From an uncultured Acinetobacter sp. (GTDB taxonomy: Bacteria > Pseudomonadota > Gammaproteobacteria > Pseudomonadales > Moraxellaceae): 64,000 nt of DNA. Shown here in pieces: positions 39,061 through 46,491 of this stretch. A program made the translations under genes and the position numbers. The stretch is taken from contig NZ_CANQLZ010000006.1 of the NCBI RefSeq assembly GCF_947624825.1, forward strand, positions 1-64,000. The letters run 5' to 3'. Under the pieces are notes generated by a model that was not told the origin of the DNA, did not search any database, and saw nothing but the letters and a program-made list of their open reading frames with translations. Numbering within the stretch: the first letter of the stretch is position 1; the number at the start of each line of letters is the position of its first letter.

Positions 39061-39641
39061 TCTCTATTCCTAGTTATATTTCTTTGGAATTAGCCCCATA
39101 TAAACATTTTTTTTCAGAGTATTATATTGATGATAGTCTGAAGAAAAATATCCAGTATTGGTTGCTAAATGAAGCACCATGGAATTTGGTAAAAGCTAGT
39201 TTCTATACACAATATGAATTTAGTCTAAAAGATATAGAGCTTCCTGAATTTTTAAAATTTATAATATCAAAAGATTATCTTACAGAATTAAAGGGAATTG
39301 TAGAGAAAACATATAAAGTAAATCTACATAATCAGGTTGATGTGGTAGCACACAAATTAACTAAAGGACATGTCATTAAAATACATAATGATTTTTTAGT
39401 TGATGATCAATTAAAAGAAAGTCATAGGCTTCTTATGCATTTCAACTCTAATTGGAATGTGGAGAATGGAGGCTTATGTATGGTCTTTTCTAGTAATGAT
39501 GCTTCATCAATACATAATATAATAATTCCAGAAGGTAATTTGTTACAAAGCTTTGAAATATCAGAAAATTCTCATCATGCAGTGAGTGAGATATATTCCG
39601 GTAATAGACTAACAATTATTTTTACTTTTTATTCAGGTTAA
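39057..39641 (+). CDS. 2-oxoglutarate/Fe(II)-dependent oxygenase-like protein
   Basis: 194 residues with the prolyl-hydroxylase-type double-stranded beta-helix pattern: the iron ligands His110 and Asp112 (KIHNDF), a distal His at 173/174 (NSHHAVSEI), and Arg184 (GNRLTIIF), the usual 2-oxoglutarate carboxylate contact. RLLMHFN and NGGLCMVFSS also fit the fold. It is translationally coupled to the radical SAM gene, so the likely substrate is the same peptide, by hydroxylation or desaturation. The exact reaction is not known. Confidence 0.75.
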   Translation: MISIPSYISLELAPYKHFFSEYYIDDSLKKNIQYWLLNEAPWNLVKASFYTQYEFSLKDIELPEFLKFIISKDYLTELKGIVEKTYKVNLHNQVDVVAHKLTKGHVIKIHNDFLVDDQLKESHRLLMHFNSNWNVENGGLCMVFSSNDASSIHNIIIPEGNLLQSFEISENSHHAVSEIYSGNRLTIIFTFYSG

Positions 39642-39646
39642 AGGTT

Positions 39647-40393
39647 GTGATTAATTATTTATATCCTGATAAAGATGAAATCTTAAACATAGTTTTAAGT
39701 GATATTTATTATAAAAATTATAATACTCTTGATTATATAAATGGCTCATCTAGTGAAAAAAAATCTACTTCAAGAATATTACAAAAACTTCCCCAAAATC
39801 TTTCAGAAACTTGGCTAGATATCGGTATTGAGTTAGATCAAGAATATAATGAGCAAGATGCTTTATTACAAATAAATGAGGTTTTTGAATATATTTGGAA
39901 AAATGATAGTTTTTCTGTTGGCATCTACGTTGATATTTTAGTCAAATCAATTCACCTGTTAAAAACAAAGAATGAAGACAATGATATAAGTTTTAGCGAC
40001 CCTAATTTACCTTATACGATTTTCATAAATCTGCCTAATATACATTTAAAGAATTGGCTCGAGAGGACTGTAGAGAATGTGATTCATGAAGCTATGCATC
40101 TACAGTTATCGTTGCTTGAAAGAAAATATAATTTTTATGCATTAACTGACTCTAAGATTTATTCTCCTTGGAAGGATGAGCCTCGCAATAATAAAGGTAT
40201 ATTACATGCTGTATATGTATTTTCACATTTAAAGAATTTTTGGGAAAAAGTTTACATTGCTAACCAGACTATATTTGCTAAACATCGTATAGACGATATT
40301 CAGGAACAGCTTAATTTACTAAATTTTGATCAATTATCAGATTTTTATACTAAAGCTGGAAAGGATATTTTAAAGTTCTGTCTTAAACCTTAA
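39647..40393 (+). CDS. HExxH-motif peptide-modification protein
   Basis: 248 residues from a GTG start with AAAGG upstream. The metal motif HEAMH spans residues 147-151 and a third His lies in GILHAVYVF (His187). This matches HEXXH-domain proteins found in RiPP clusters; some relatives are 2-oxoglutarate-dependent peptide beta-hydroxylases rather than proteases. It is the last gene of the four-gene cluster, 5 bp after the oxygenase. No transporter or dedicated peptidase follows, so export, if any, uses proteins encoded elsewhere. Confidence 0.72.
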   Translation: MINYLYPDKDEILNIVLSDIYYKNYNTLDYINGSSSEKKSTSRILQKLPQNLSETWLDIGIELDQEYNEQDALLQINEVFEYIWKNDSFSVGIYVDILVKSIHLLKTKNEDNDISFSDPNLPYTIFINLPNIHLKNWLERTVENVIHEAMHLQLSLLERKYNFYALTDSKIYSPWKDEPRNNKGILHAVYVFSHLKNFWEKVYIANQTIFAKHRIDDIQEQLNLLNFDQLSDFYTKAGKDILKFCLKP

Positions 40394-40402
40394 ATGTAGC
40401 CA

Positions 40403-40422
40403 TAACCTCTAAAGAGAGGTTA
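40403..40422. terminator. Hairpin between the convergent RiPP and winged-helix genes
   Basis: TAACCTCT / AGAGGTTA 8-bp perfect stem with an AAAG loop, 10 bases after the HExxH gene stop. No T-run follows on either strand, so termination may be weak. Confidence 0.45.
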
Positions 40423-40876
40423 GGACGCAATTTAAAGCAGTAGTGTATGCATTGAGATCATTTAATTTCTCAATGCATTTATTTTTTTCAGTATTGATCC
40501 TAATTGCTGAATTTGGAAATTTCTTTTCTAATAAAGAGAAGCTTTCTAGTTGCTTTTCTAACATTAAGATTTTCTTTTGAGTTTCTTCTTTAGAGTGGCT
40601 CATTTCTACAAAATCTAAAGATGTATCTGTAATTTCTCTCAATTGATCGAGTTTACTTGTTTCCGAAAATGTTGAAAAACGAGGGTTAACCAAATTGGTT
40701 TCTTTTGTTAAGAAACCATCTTCTACTAGCTTTCTCAGTAATCGATACATTCGTTGTCGATTAAAGCGATTACGTTCTTTTTTACTAAGTTTTAAGTGTT
40801 TCCAAAACTCATTTGCTGTCCACTGTTCAATCTTTTTACTCTTAAAAAGTGGTGGAAAAAGTTCAAACATCGGCAT
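40409..40876 (-). CDS. Winged-helix-like DNA-binding protein with coiled-coil C-terminus
   Basis: About 155 residues from MPMFELFPPLF. The open frame extends upstream to 40978, but that part would cover the operator, so a later start is preferred. Residues 10-65 (KIEQWTANEFWKHLKLSKKERNRFNRQRMYRLLRKLVEDGFLTKETN) look like a winged helix. The second half (EETQKKILMLEKQLESFSLLEKKF) is a coiled coil. It is divergent from the controller-type regulator and shares its promoter region. Not matched to a named family; a transcription regulator is inferred. Confidence 0.6.
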   Translation of the reverse strand: MPMFELFPPLFKSKKIEQWTANEFWKHLKLSKKERNRFNRQRMYRLLRKLVEDGFLTKETNLVNPRFSTFSETSKLDQLREITDTSLDFVEMSHSKEETQKKILMLEKQLESFSLLEKKFPNSAIRINTEKNKCIEKLNDLNAYTTALNCVLTSL

Positions 40877-40918
40877 ATTGCTTATAAGCATGACAATCAC
40901 AGCATAAAAAAAATAAAA

Positions 40919-40949
40919 GAGGATTATAGTCCGTGGATATATAGTCCTC
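40919..40949. promoter_or_regulatory. C-box-like operator of a controller protein
   Basis: Two tandem boxes, GGATTATAGTCC (40921-40932) and GGATATATAGTCC (40935-40947), put TATAGTCC at 40925 and 40940, a 15-bp period. The whole site is also an imperfect palindrome (GAGGA...TCCTC). Restriction-modification controller (C) proteins bind tandem boxes of this AGTCC/GGA type just upstream of their own gene. It lies 40 bp before the HTH gene and also in front of the divergent winged-helix gene. Confidence 0.7.
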
Positions 40950-40988
40950 AAATAGTGATAGTTCTGTTTTTTGACCACTTGAATTGAA

Positions 40989-41195
40989 ATGTCAGAACTT
41001 AGTATCGCTTTTGGACAATTAGTTCGGAAATATAGAAAAGAGAAAAAGATATCCCAGGAGAAGCTCGCTCTGTTATGTAATATTGATCGAAGTTATATGG
41101 GGCGTATTGAGCGCGGAGAAGTAAATATTACTTTAGAGAAAGCATATGATATCGCAAAAATATTAGAAGTCGATTTCAGTCTTCTCTTGCCTTAA
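40989..41195 (+). CDS. Controller (C)-protein-like XRE-family regulator
   Basis: 68 residues, essentially one Cro/CI helix-turn-helix: IAFGQLVRKYRKEKKISQEKLALLCNIDRSYMGRIERGEVNITLEKAYDIAKILEVDFSLLL. Length, the DRSYMGRIERGEVNITL recognition region and the C-box-like operator upstream match C proteins of restriction-modification systems, which activate and then limit their own operon. Here no methylase or endonuclease of a classic system follows; the next genes are a GNAT, an ImmA/IrrE peptidase and a beta-family protein. Confidence 0.83.
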   Translation: MSELSIAFGQLVRKYRKEKKISQEKLALLCNIDRSYMGRIERGEVNITLEKAYDIAKILEVDFSLLLP

Positions 41196-41239
41196 TTTTT
41201 GATTTTATTTGTTATAATACGGAAAAAATGGGGGGTGAT

Positions 41240-41920
41240 ATGGGACAGTCTATTTTAGATCAGTTGAAAAGTTATGGAATTCCAATTCAATCACCTAATG
41301 AGCAGATTATTCATTCAGAATATTTGCCGACTGGACAATTATTAGAAATTTCTAATGGATATAGTTTTGAAAAATCCCTTTATTGTGATCAAGAATGGAA
41401 GCTATACCATACACAAGTTCTGGCTTATTTGAAAAGTTTACCGAAAGAAGAAACGCTTGATTTAGCAAAAAAAATCGATTCACAGGATTGGCATTGGAAA
41501 TGGTTAGATAAGACCTATCATTTGAAAACTGACGATTGTAATGAATGGTTTTATCTTACTATTGATTCGCAAGTACAGGCAGCATGCTTAATTTATTTTC
41601 CTAAAGATAGTTGTCTGAATCCCTTGGAGCAAATTTTCTATGTTGAATATTTAGCAGTTGCTCCATGGAATCGTTATACCCCTATTGAATCGCACCGATA
41701 TAAGGGATTGGGAAGCTCACTATTATTAAAAGCAATTAATTATCTTGCAAAAAAATATAATAATTCTGGACGTTTTTCATTACATTCACTTATACAAGCT
41801 GAAGGGTATTATATTAATAAACTGAAGATGCAACATGTTCAAAGTAATGATAAGCCTTCATTAAAGTATTTTGAATTACCAGATCATGAAGTTTCAAATA
41901 TTATTGGAGCAGTAGCATGA
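41240..41920 (+). CDS. GNAT-family N-acetyltransferase-like protein
   Basis: 226 residues from ATG 41240, chosen because GGGGGG at 41230-41235 is a well-placed ribosome binding site; an ATG at 41228 is less likely. The second half has the GNAT pattern: a beta strand IFYVEYLAVAPWNR, the acetyl-CoA loop region ESHRYKGLGSSLLLKAINYLAKKY and SLHSLIQAEGYYINKLKM. The N-terminal 100 residues are unassigned. It overlaps the ImmA/IrrE gene by 4 bp (ATGA). Substrate unknown; a toxin-like or protein-modifying role is possible from the context. Confidence 0.65.
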   Translation: MGQSILDQLKSYGIPIQSPNEQIIHSEYLPTGQLLEISNGYSFEKSLYCDQEWKLYHTQVLAYLKSLPKEETLDLAKKIDSQDWHWKWLDKTYHLKTDDCNEWFYLTIDSQVQAACLIYFPKDSCLNPLEQIFYVEYLAVAPWNRYTPIESHRYKGLGSSLLLKAINYLAKKYNNSGRFSLHSLIQAEGYYINKLKMQHVQSNDKPSLKYFELPDHEVSNIIGAVA

Positions 41921-42744
41921 GTTTGGAAATAGAATCAATTGGATGTCATTCAGCTAATAGTGTTGAAATCTTTAATGAGTTTGAAAATTTTCATGCATAT
42001 TATTCGCAAATGCCTGATAATATTAAGAAAAAAATTGGTATAAATAATGAAAACTATCACAAGTTTTTTAATATCTACCGTAATAGCTCCACCAAAAGTT
42101 TATTTAAGAAAACGGATTCAGCAGATCAATATCTAATTGATTTTTGGGTTTCAACTGTAAGTGGTAAAGCTAGATTTTTAGATGGTTTTTTGGATAAGCC
42201 CTACGTTGGCATAAATAGGAATTTTCTACGGATACTATTTAATAAATTCATCGAAGAAACTAATTTGATAGTTATACAAAATTATCTTCTAGAGCAAGGT
42301 ATATACCTAATTTTTGAAACTGCTAAGGAAGGTACAAAAGTAGATGGTGTCTCTTTAAAAGTTAATGAAAAGCCAGTTGTTGCTATGTCTCTAAGACTAA
42401 AAAATTTAGATAGTTTTTGGTTTACTTTACTCCATGAATTATCCCATATCGTATTACACTTTGATGAACTGAATGAGCCTATTGTGGACTATTTTGAAGA
42501 AAGTTCCGATTTAGATATAAATAAATTAGAGAAGCAAGCAAATAAACTTGCGAGGGAAATAATGATCCCTAATTCAATTTGGAGAACTATTAAAACTACA
42601 AGAAACTTAGAAGACTTGGCTAGCTATTCTAAGCTATTTAAAGTTCATCCAAGTATTATTGCGGGGAGGCTATCGTTTGAAAATAATGATTGGGCTAGTT
42701 ATTCAAAATTAAGAGCGGAATATAAAATTAACTATGAACTCTAA
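41917..42744 (+). CDS. ImmA/IrrE-family zinc metallopeptidase
   Basis: 275 residues. The metal motif is in WFTLLHELSHIVLHF (HELSH, near residues 174-178), followed by the third-ligand region KLEKQANKLAREIMIP, typical of ImmA/IrrE (COG2856). Members cleave repressors or antitoxins. There is no N-terminal HTH, unlike many fused relatives; the separate C-protein-like regulator may fill that role. It overlaps the next gene by 11 bp, so the operon is tight. Confidence 0.82.
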   Translation: MSLEIESIGCHSANSVEIFNEFENFHAYYSQMPDNIKKKIGINNENYHKFFNIYRNSSTKSLFKKTDSADQYLIDFWVSTVSGKARFLDGFLDKPYVGINRNFLRILFNKFIEETNLIVIQNYLLEQGIYLIFETAKEGTKVDGVSLKVNEKPVVAMSLRLKNLDSFWFTLLHELSHIVLHFDELNEPIVDYFEESSDLDINKLEKQANKLAREIMIPNSIWRTIKTTRNLEDLASYSKLFKVHPSIIAGRLSFENNDWASYSKLRAEYKINYEL

Positions 42745-43789
42745 ATATATTCCATTTTTAAAATTTAAAATGAATGAAGTTTATGCTTTAAATTACTTAG
42801 ATGATGAACTTAAGGTAGATTTAAGTGTATTCTTTGATTTGCCTAATGAACTTCCTTCAAAGTCTCACAATGATGGTATTAACTCTTTTTCTCCAGAGGA
42901 ATTACTCGAATTTAAAACTGATGCATTGAAAAAGAAAATTGAAGCTCAAAAAAAATATCTGAATACTAAGCTTAATTTTTTAGATGAAATATTTATTGAT
43001 AATTATGATATTGATCCTTTAGTAAAAATTGACGGAAAAACATATAATTATCAATCGATAATAAATGAATTTGCTCCTCTTGGAATGATACCTGTATGTG
43101 GTGTTGATGATCGAGTACAGGAGCATTTAGATTGCGTTATAGCTAGCGCAAAAGCAGGATTGTTTCTAAAGGATAAAGTTGCTATTCGATTAACTGAATC
43201 TGCCTTTGAAGATTATGAATTCATTGAATATGATTTTGAGGATTGCGTAGCAAATTTAGAATCTACCTTTGAAAAAATTATTCTTATTTTTGACTTAAGG
43301 GTTGTAGAAGATGTCGAGAGATCTAGTAAGCAGGTTATAGATTTTCTAGATAATCTAGATTTGGGCAAATTCGAAAGAATAATAGTATCGGGATCAACTA
43401 TTCCTAAAGTCATAACTCAACTCATAGAAACAAAAAAGAATAAAGTTGTCGAAAGAAAAGAAGTTTCAGTATTCAAAAAATTAAAAGAACAAAACATACA
43501 ATTTGATTTTGGTGATTACACGTGTGTTAGTCCTGAAACTAGTTTTTTAGACATATATATTGAGACTATTCAGTCATATATGACAGGTAAAATTTTTTAC
43601 CCTTATGATCATTATTTTTATGTTACAAGAAGTGGAAAAACTAGAGGCTTAAGAGATCCTTTTAAGCCATTACTTGATGAAATTGTTCATAAACACTTTT
43701 ACAGAAAAAAGGATTATTCATTTGGTGATAAATATATTCATGAAAAACAGCCAACAGGCCTATCAGTAACTGTATTAACCCCCAATTAA
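42734..43789 (+). CDS. Beta-family protein, 3' end interrupted by an IS3-family element
   Basis: 351 residues as it stands. The start NSKYIPFLKFKMNEVYALNYL and the barrel-like strand pattern (GMIPVCGVDD, KIILIFDLRVVEDVE, FERIIVSGSTIPK) match the T4-type beta protein family seen next to defence genes. The IS at 43771-45084 replaces the last codons: after ...GLSVT the frame ends in VLTPN. Removing the IS and one 5-bp target copy restores ...GLSVTSSTILKPN...RDFSI, ending at 45159, 368 residues. Only the last 22 residues are lost, so activity may survive. Function unknown. Confidence 0.65.
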   Translation: MNSKYIPFLKFKMNEVYALNYLDDELKVDLSVFFDLPNELPSKSHNDGINSFSPEELLEFKTDALKKKIEAQKKYLNTKLNFLDEIFIDNYDIDPLVKIDGKTYNYQSIINEFAPLGMIPVCGVDDRVQEHLDCVIASAKAGLFLKDKVAIRLTESAFEDYEFIEYDFEDCVANLESTFEKIILIFDLRVVEDVERSSKQVIDFLDNLDLGKFERIIVSGSTIPKVITQLIETKKNKVVERKEVSVFKKLKEQNIQFDFGDYTCVSPETSFLDIYIETIQSYMTGKIFYPYDHYFYVTRSGKTRGLRDPFKPLLDEIVHKHFYRKKDYSFGDKYIHEKQPTGLSVTVLTPN

Positions 43790-43843
43790 AACGGACACTC
43801 AAAATTAAGACCTAGGCATAGAACTAGAGTTAAGGAGTGTCTT

Positions 43844-44230
43844 ATGGAACGTATTGAAGTTATTACATCTGTTCAGCGTCGTAGACGTTATACAGGTCAA
43901 GAGAAAGCACAGTTTGTTGCTATGACCATGCAACCAGGATCATCCGTTTCCTCCGTTGCTAGACAGTATGGAATTACGCCAAGTTTGCTGTTTAAATGGA
44001 AGAAACTTATGCAAGATGGTGGAGTAACTGCCGTGGAAGCCAATGATCAAGTCGTGAGTGTTTCAGACTACAATTCATTATTAAAAAAAGTAAAACAGCT
44101 TGAACAGATGCTCGGTCGAAAGACCGTTGAAGCAGAAATTCTCAAAGATGCATTAGAGATTGCACAAACAAAAAAGTACATATCGCACATGCCCTTACTA
44201 CCACCCGACGCTACCCAACACAACAAATAG
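43844..44230 (+). CDS. IS3-family transposase OrfA
   Basis: 128 residues. N-terminal HTH (RRRRYTGQEKAQFVAMTMQPGSSVSSVARQYGITPSLLFKWKKLM) followed by a leucine-zipper-like segment (DYNSLLKKVKQLEQMLGRKTVEAEILKDAL). Near the end the slippery run AAAAAAG at 44170-44176 should give a -1 frameshift into orfB, producing the OrfAB transposase as in IS2. Confidence 0.9.
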   Translation: MERIEVITSVQRRRRYTGQEKAQFVAMTMQPGSSVSSVARQYGITPSLLFKWKKLMQDGGVTAVEANDQVVSVSDYNSLLKKVKQLEQMLGRKTVEAEILKDALEIAQTKKYISHMPLLPPDATQHNK

Positions 44231-44244
44231 CACGAACACTCGGT

Positions 44245-45057
44245 GTGTCGAGATCGAACTTGTATCGTCGCTTGAAGCAACCGAATATGAAGTCTCGTTC
44301 GAGGTATAACAAGGCGGATGATCACATCCTGCTTCCAATGATTCGAGCTATTTGCGACCAACGACCAAGTAATGGCTATCGGCGTGTTACAGTGCATCTC
44401 AATCGCAATTTACAGGCGAGTAATCTAATACTGAAGCAGGTAAATCATAAGCGTATTTACCGCATCATGAAGCAGAATGATTTGCTGCTCACTCGAGCTC
44501 AGCTTCTCCCAAATGATCGTACACATGAGGGAAAGGTTATCGTATCTGACTCTAATCTCCGTTGGTGTTCAGATGGCTTCGAGATCAAGTGTTGGAATGG
44601 TGAAAAGGTACGAGTGATCTTCAGCTTAGACTGCTGTGATCGTGAAATCATGAGTTATGTAGCAACGACTGCTGGCATCAGTAGTGAAATGGTCTGTGAT
44701 GTACTCGTACAAAGTATGGAACGACGTTTCGGTGTAGTCTCTCATCTTCCACATAGGATTGAATGGCTTACAGATAATGGTAGCTGCTACATCGCTCATC
44801 CAACACGTGTATTTGCTCAGTCGTTAGGGTTTCGTATTTGCACAACACCAATTCGTAGTCCACAGAGTAATGGAATGGCTGAGGCTTTCGTCAAAACATT
44901 TAAACGGGATTATGTGTATTTGAATGATGTACCTGATGCAGAAACGGTTATGCGATGTTTACCGACTTGGATTGAAGATTACAATTGCAATCATCCCCAT
45001 AGTGGGCTAAAAATGAAATCCCCTCGGGAGTTTCGATCGCTAAACTTAGCAAGTTAA
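44245..45057 (+). CDS. IS3-family transposase OrfB (catalytic part)
   Basis: 270 residues as an independent frame from a GTG at 44245. The frame continues upstream (QQIARTLGVSRSNLYRR) towards the AAAAAAG frameshift site, so the functional product is probably the OrfAB fusion. DDE residues lie in VIVSDSNLRWCSDGFE, EWLTDNGSCY and SNGMAEAFVKTFKRDY. Confidence 0.9.
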   Translation: MSRSNLYRRLKQPNMKSRSRYNKADDHILLPMIRAICDQRPSNGYRRVTVHLNRNLQASNLILKQVNHKRIYRIMKQNDLLLTRAQLLPNDRTHEGKVIVSDSNLRWCSDGFEIKCWNGEKVRVIFSLDCCDREIMSYVATTAGISSEMVCDVLVQSMERRFGVVSHLPHRIEWLTDNGSCYIAHPTRVFAQSLGFRICTTPIRSPQSNGMAEAFVKTFKRDYVYLNDVPDAETVMRCLPTWIEDYNCNHPHSGLKMKSPREFRSLNLAS

Positions 45058-45084
45058 CTGTCCGTTTTTACGGGGGCTAATACA

Positions 45085-45159
45085 GTAACTTCTTCTACTA
45101 TTTTAAAGCCTAACATTAATTTACATGTGACATATATGCTAAGAGACTTTTCTATTTAA
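45085..45159 (+). pseudogene. Detached 3' end of the beta-family gene
   Basis: Starts with the second GTAAC target copy. In the original frame it encodes VTSSTILKPNINLHVTYMLR and then DFSI before TAA at 45157-45159. It overlaps the tail of the convergent sce7726-like gene by 21 bp. This proves where the IS inserted. Confidence 0.8.
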
Positions 45160-45687
45160 TAAGCTAAGGCAAATTGATTGGTCTAATTCATAAGAAGTGT
45201 AGGAGATATTTAGGAGATCAATTAGATCATTTCTTGTTGAACTTGATTTATAGTTTATATATTTATTTTCTAAAAGTTGCTGCATTTCAGCTTTCCAAAG
45301 AATCTTTGAAGCTATGTCCTTGCGATAGAATGGGTTGTGAGAAGATTTTCTCACATACTTGAATTTTATTGTTTCATTTTCATTTATTGCCAAAATAATT
45401 CCCCAAAAGTCAGGCAGAAGCTCTAACGCTTTTTTTAGATGTTTTTGAGTCGTAACCAGTGTATTTTTCTTAAATGAAGACTGATAGTGGGTAAATTGTC
45501 TGACTATACGTTGTATTTGATCATTATCACCTTTGATTTCATAACAATGAGAATAACTATAAATCGCTATAAGATCCGGACGTGCTAAACCATCTGAAAT
45601 AGTGATTTCATTTAAAATTTTTTGAGGAGAAATTTTTTTTTGGTTCAGCCAATTGGTCAGGGCTAACCTGATTTCAGCATCATTCAT
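45139..45687 (-). CDS. Sce7726-family-like protein, PD-(D/E)xK nuclease-like
   Basis: About 182 residues from MNDAEIRLALTNWL; ATG at 45696 would add three residues. The core LARPDLIAIYSYSHCYEIKGDNDQIQRIVRQFTHYQSSF has the Asp...Glu-x-Lys arrangement of restriction-endonuclease-fold proteins, and the start matches the sce7726 family as I know it. It is convergent with the beta-family gene and overlaps its original end. sce7725/sce7726 and beta proteins are often neighbours; function is not established. Confidence 0.68.
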   Translation of the reverse strand: MNDAEIRLALTNWLNQKKISPQKILNEITISDGLARPDLIAIYSYSHCYEIKGDNDQIQRIVRQFTHYQSSFKKNTLVTTQKHLKKALELLPDFWGIILAINENETIKFKYVRKSSHNPFYRKDIASKILWKAEMQQLLENKYINYKSSSTRNDLIDLLNISYTSYELDQSICLSLLNRKVS

Positions 45688-45968
45688 AACGAGCATGATT
45701 TTTAGCTATGTAAATAGTGAAATAATTATAACCGATTTTAGTCTTCTCTCTAATTTTTTAAACTAATTGTAAAAGTTGTATTTATCGCTATATTTCAGAA
45801 GAAATTCCATAAAATCAAATTTTTAAAAAAAATATTTGATTTATATTTTAATAGGATTTTGATTTTTAAGTTTTTATTTTTATTTTTATTGTTTTTTATA
45901 TAGTTAACCGTTTTGACACCTACTAGAGATCATATTTTGTAAAGTTTATAAAATTATTCTTCATATAT
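45688..45968. other. AT-rich intergenic region
   Basis: About 280 bp of very AT-rich DNA between the sce7726-like gene start and the IS982 remnant. It should hold the sce7726-like promoter. Nothing else is recognised. Confidence 0.5.
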
Positions 45969-46216
45969 AACCCGAATCGCGGATAAGAAATTGACTTGAA
46001 AAATAAGAGGACTAGAGCCATCAGTTGAGTTACCACACAAAACTTAAAGCTCTAGTCCTTATGTTTAATAGTACCGAATTATTCTGCGTAATTGATGATT
46101 TCTTTCTTAAATTTGAAGCAACTTATTGGCAATTCCTTAAGCAAAGCCATCGTTTCTCCAGAGCCCGAACAGCTCACTTGAGTATTTCAGAAATCACCTT
46201 TATTGCTATTTGGTAT
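45969..46216 (+). mobile_element. Truncated IS982-family element
   Basis: Begins with the terminal repeat aacccgaatcgcggataag and continues through the first part of the transposase (MFNSTELFCVIDDFFLKFEATYWQFLKQ...ISEITFIAIWY), which then runs into a stop. Homology to the intact copy at 21621 ends after TGGTAT at 46216. The first 76 bases equal the fragment at the window start. Its loss of the 3' part lies 25 bp from the end of the Tn7-like element. Confidence 0.85.
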
Positions 46217-46241
46217 GTATAAATGCTCTCATTTCACTAAT

Positions 46242-46393
46242 TGTGGTCAGACAAAATAGTTGTTAACTAATGACTATTAAAAATCAATAACTTAAACTTA
46301 GTTAAATTGTCTTTTATTACAAAATAGTTATTAACTAATAAATGTCATGAAATTGATACTAAAAAAATAAAGGACAAAATAGTTATTAACTGA
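46242..46393. mobile_element. Left end of a Tn7-like transposon with three TnsB-type sites
   Basis: The terminus TGTGGTCAGACAAAATAGTTG resembles the Tn7 end (TGTGGGCGGACAAAATAG). The repeat ACAAAATAGTTrTTAACT occurs three times, starting near 46251, 46318 and 46375, with unequal spacing as in the Tn7 left end. tnsE and tnsD lie further inside, transcribed towards this end, exactly as in Tn7. Confidence 0.88.
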
Positions 46394-46491
46394 ATGCTGA
46401 ATTTACCAGCCTTTCTCTTTGATACTCAGTGTATTTTAGCATCTAAATTAATTCAGATACTATAATTTGATTTCAGAACTCAAAATATTAT

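Larger units (their letters stand above)
43771..45084 (+). mobile_element. IS3-family element, IS2 subgroup
   Basis: 1314 bp with related ends TGTATTAACCCCC and (complement of) GGGGGCTAATACA, continuing as imperfect repeats, and 5-bp target duplications GTAAC at 43766-43770 and 45085-45089. TG...CA ends and 5-bp duplications fit the IS2 subgroup. It carries orfA and orfB and looks intact. Confidence 0.92.

Noticed and set aside
40989..45687. A restriction-modification system
   Set aside because: A controller-type regulator and a PD-(D/E)xK-like gene are present, but there is no methyltransferase motif in any neighbour.
46025..46222. A small 65-residue protein gene
   Set aside because: It is the 5' part of an IS982 transposase cut by truncation, not an independent gene.
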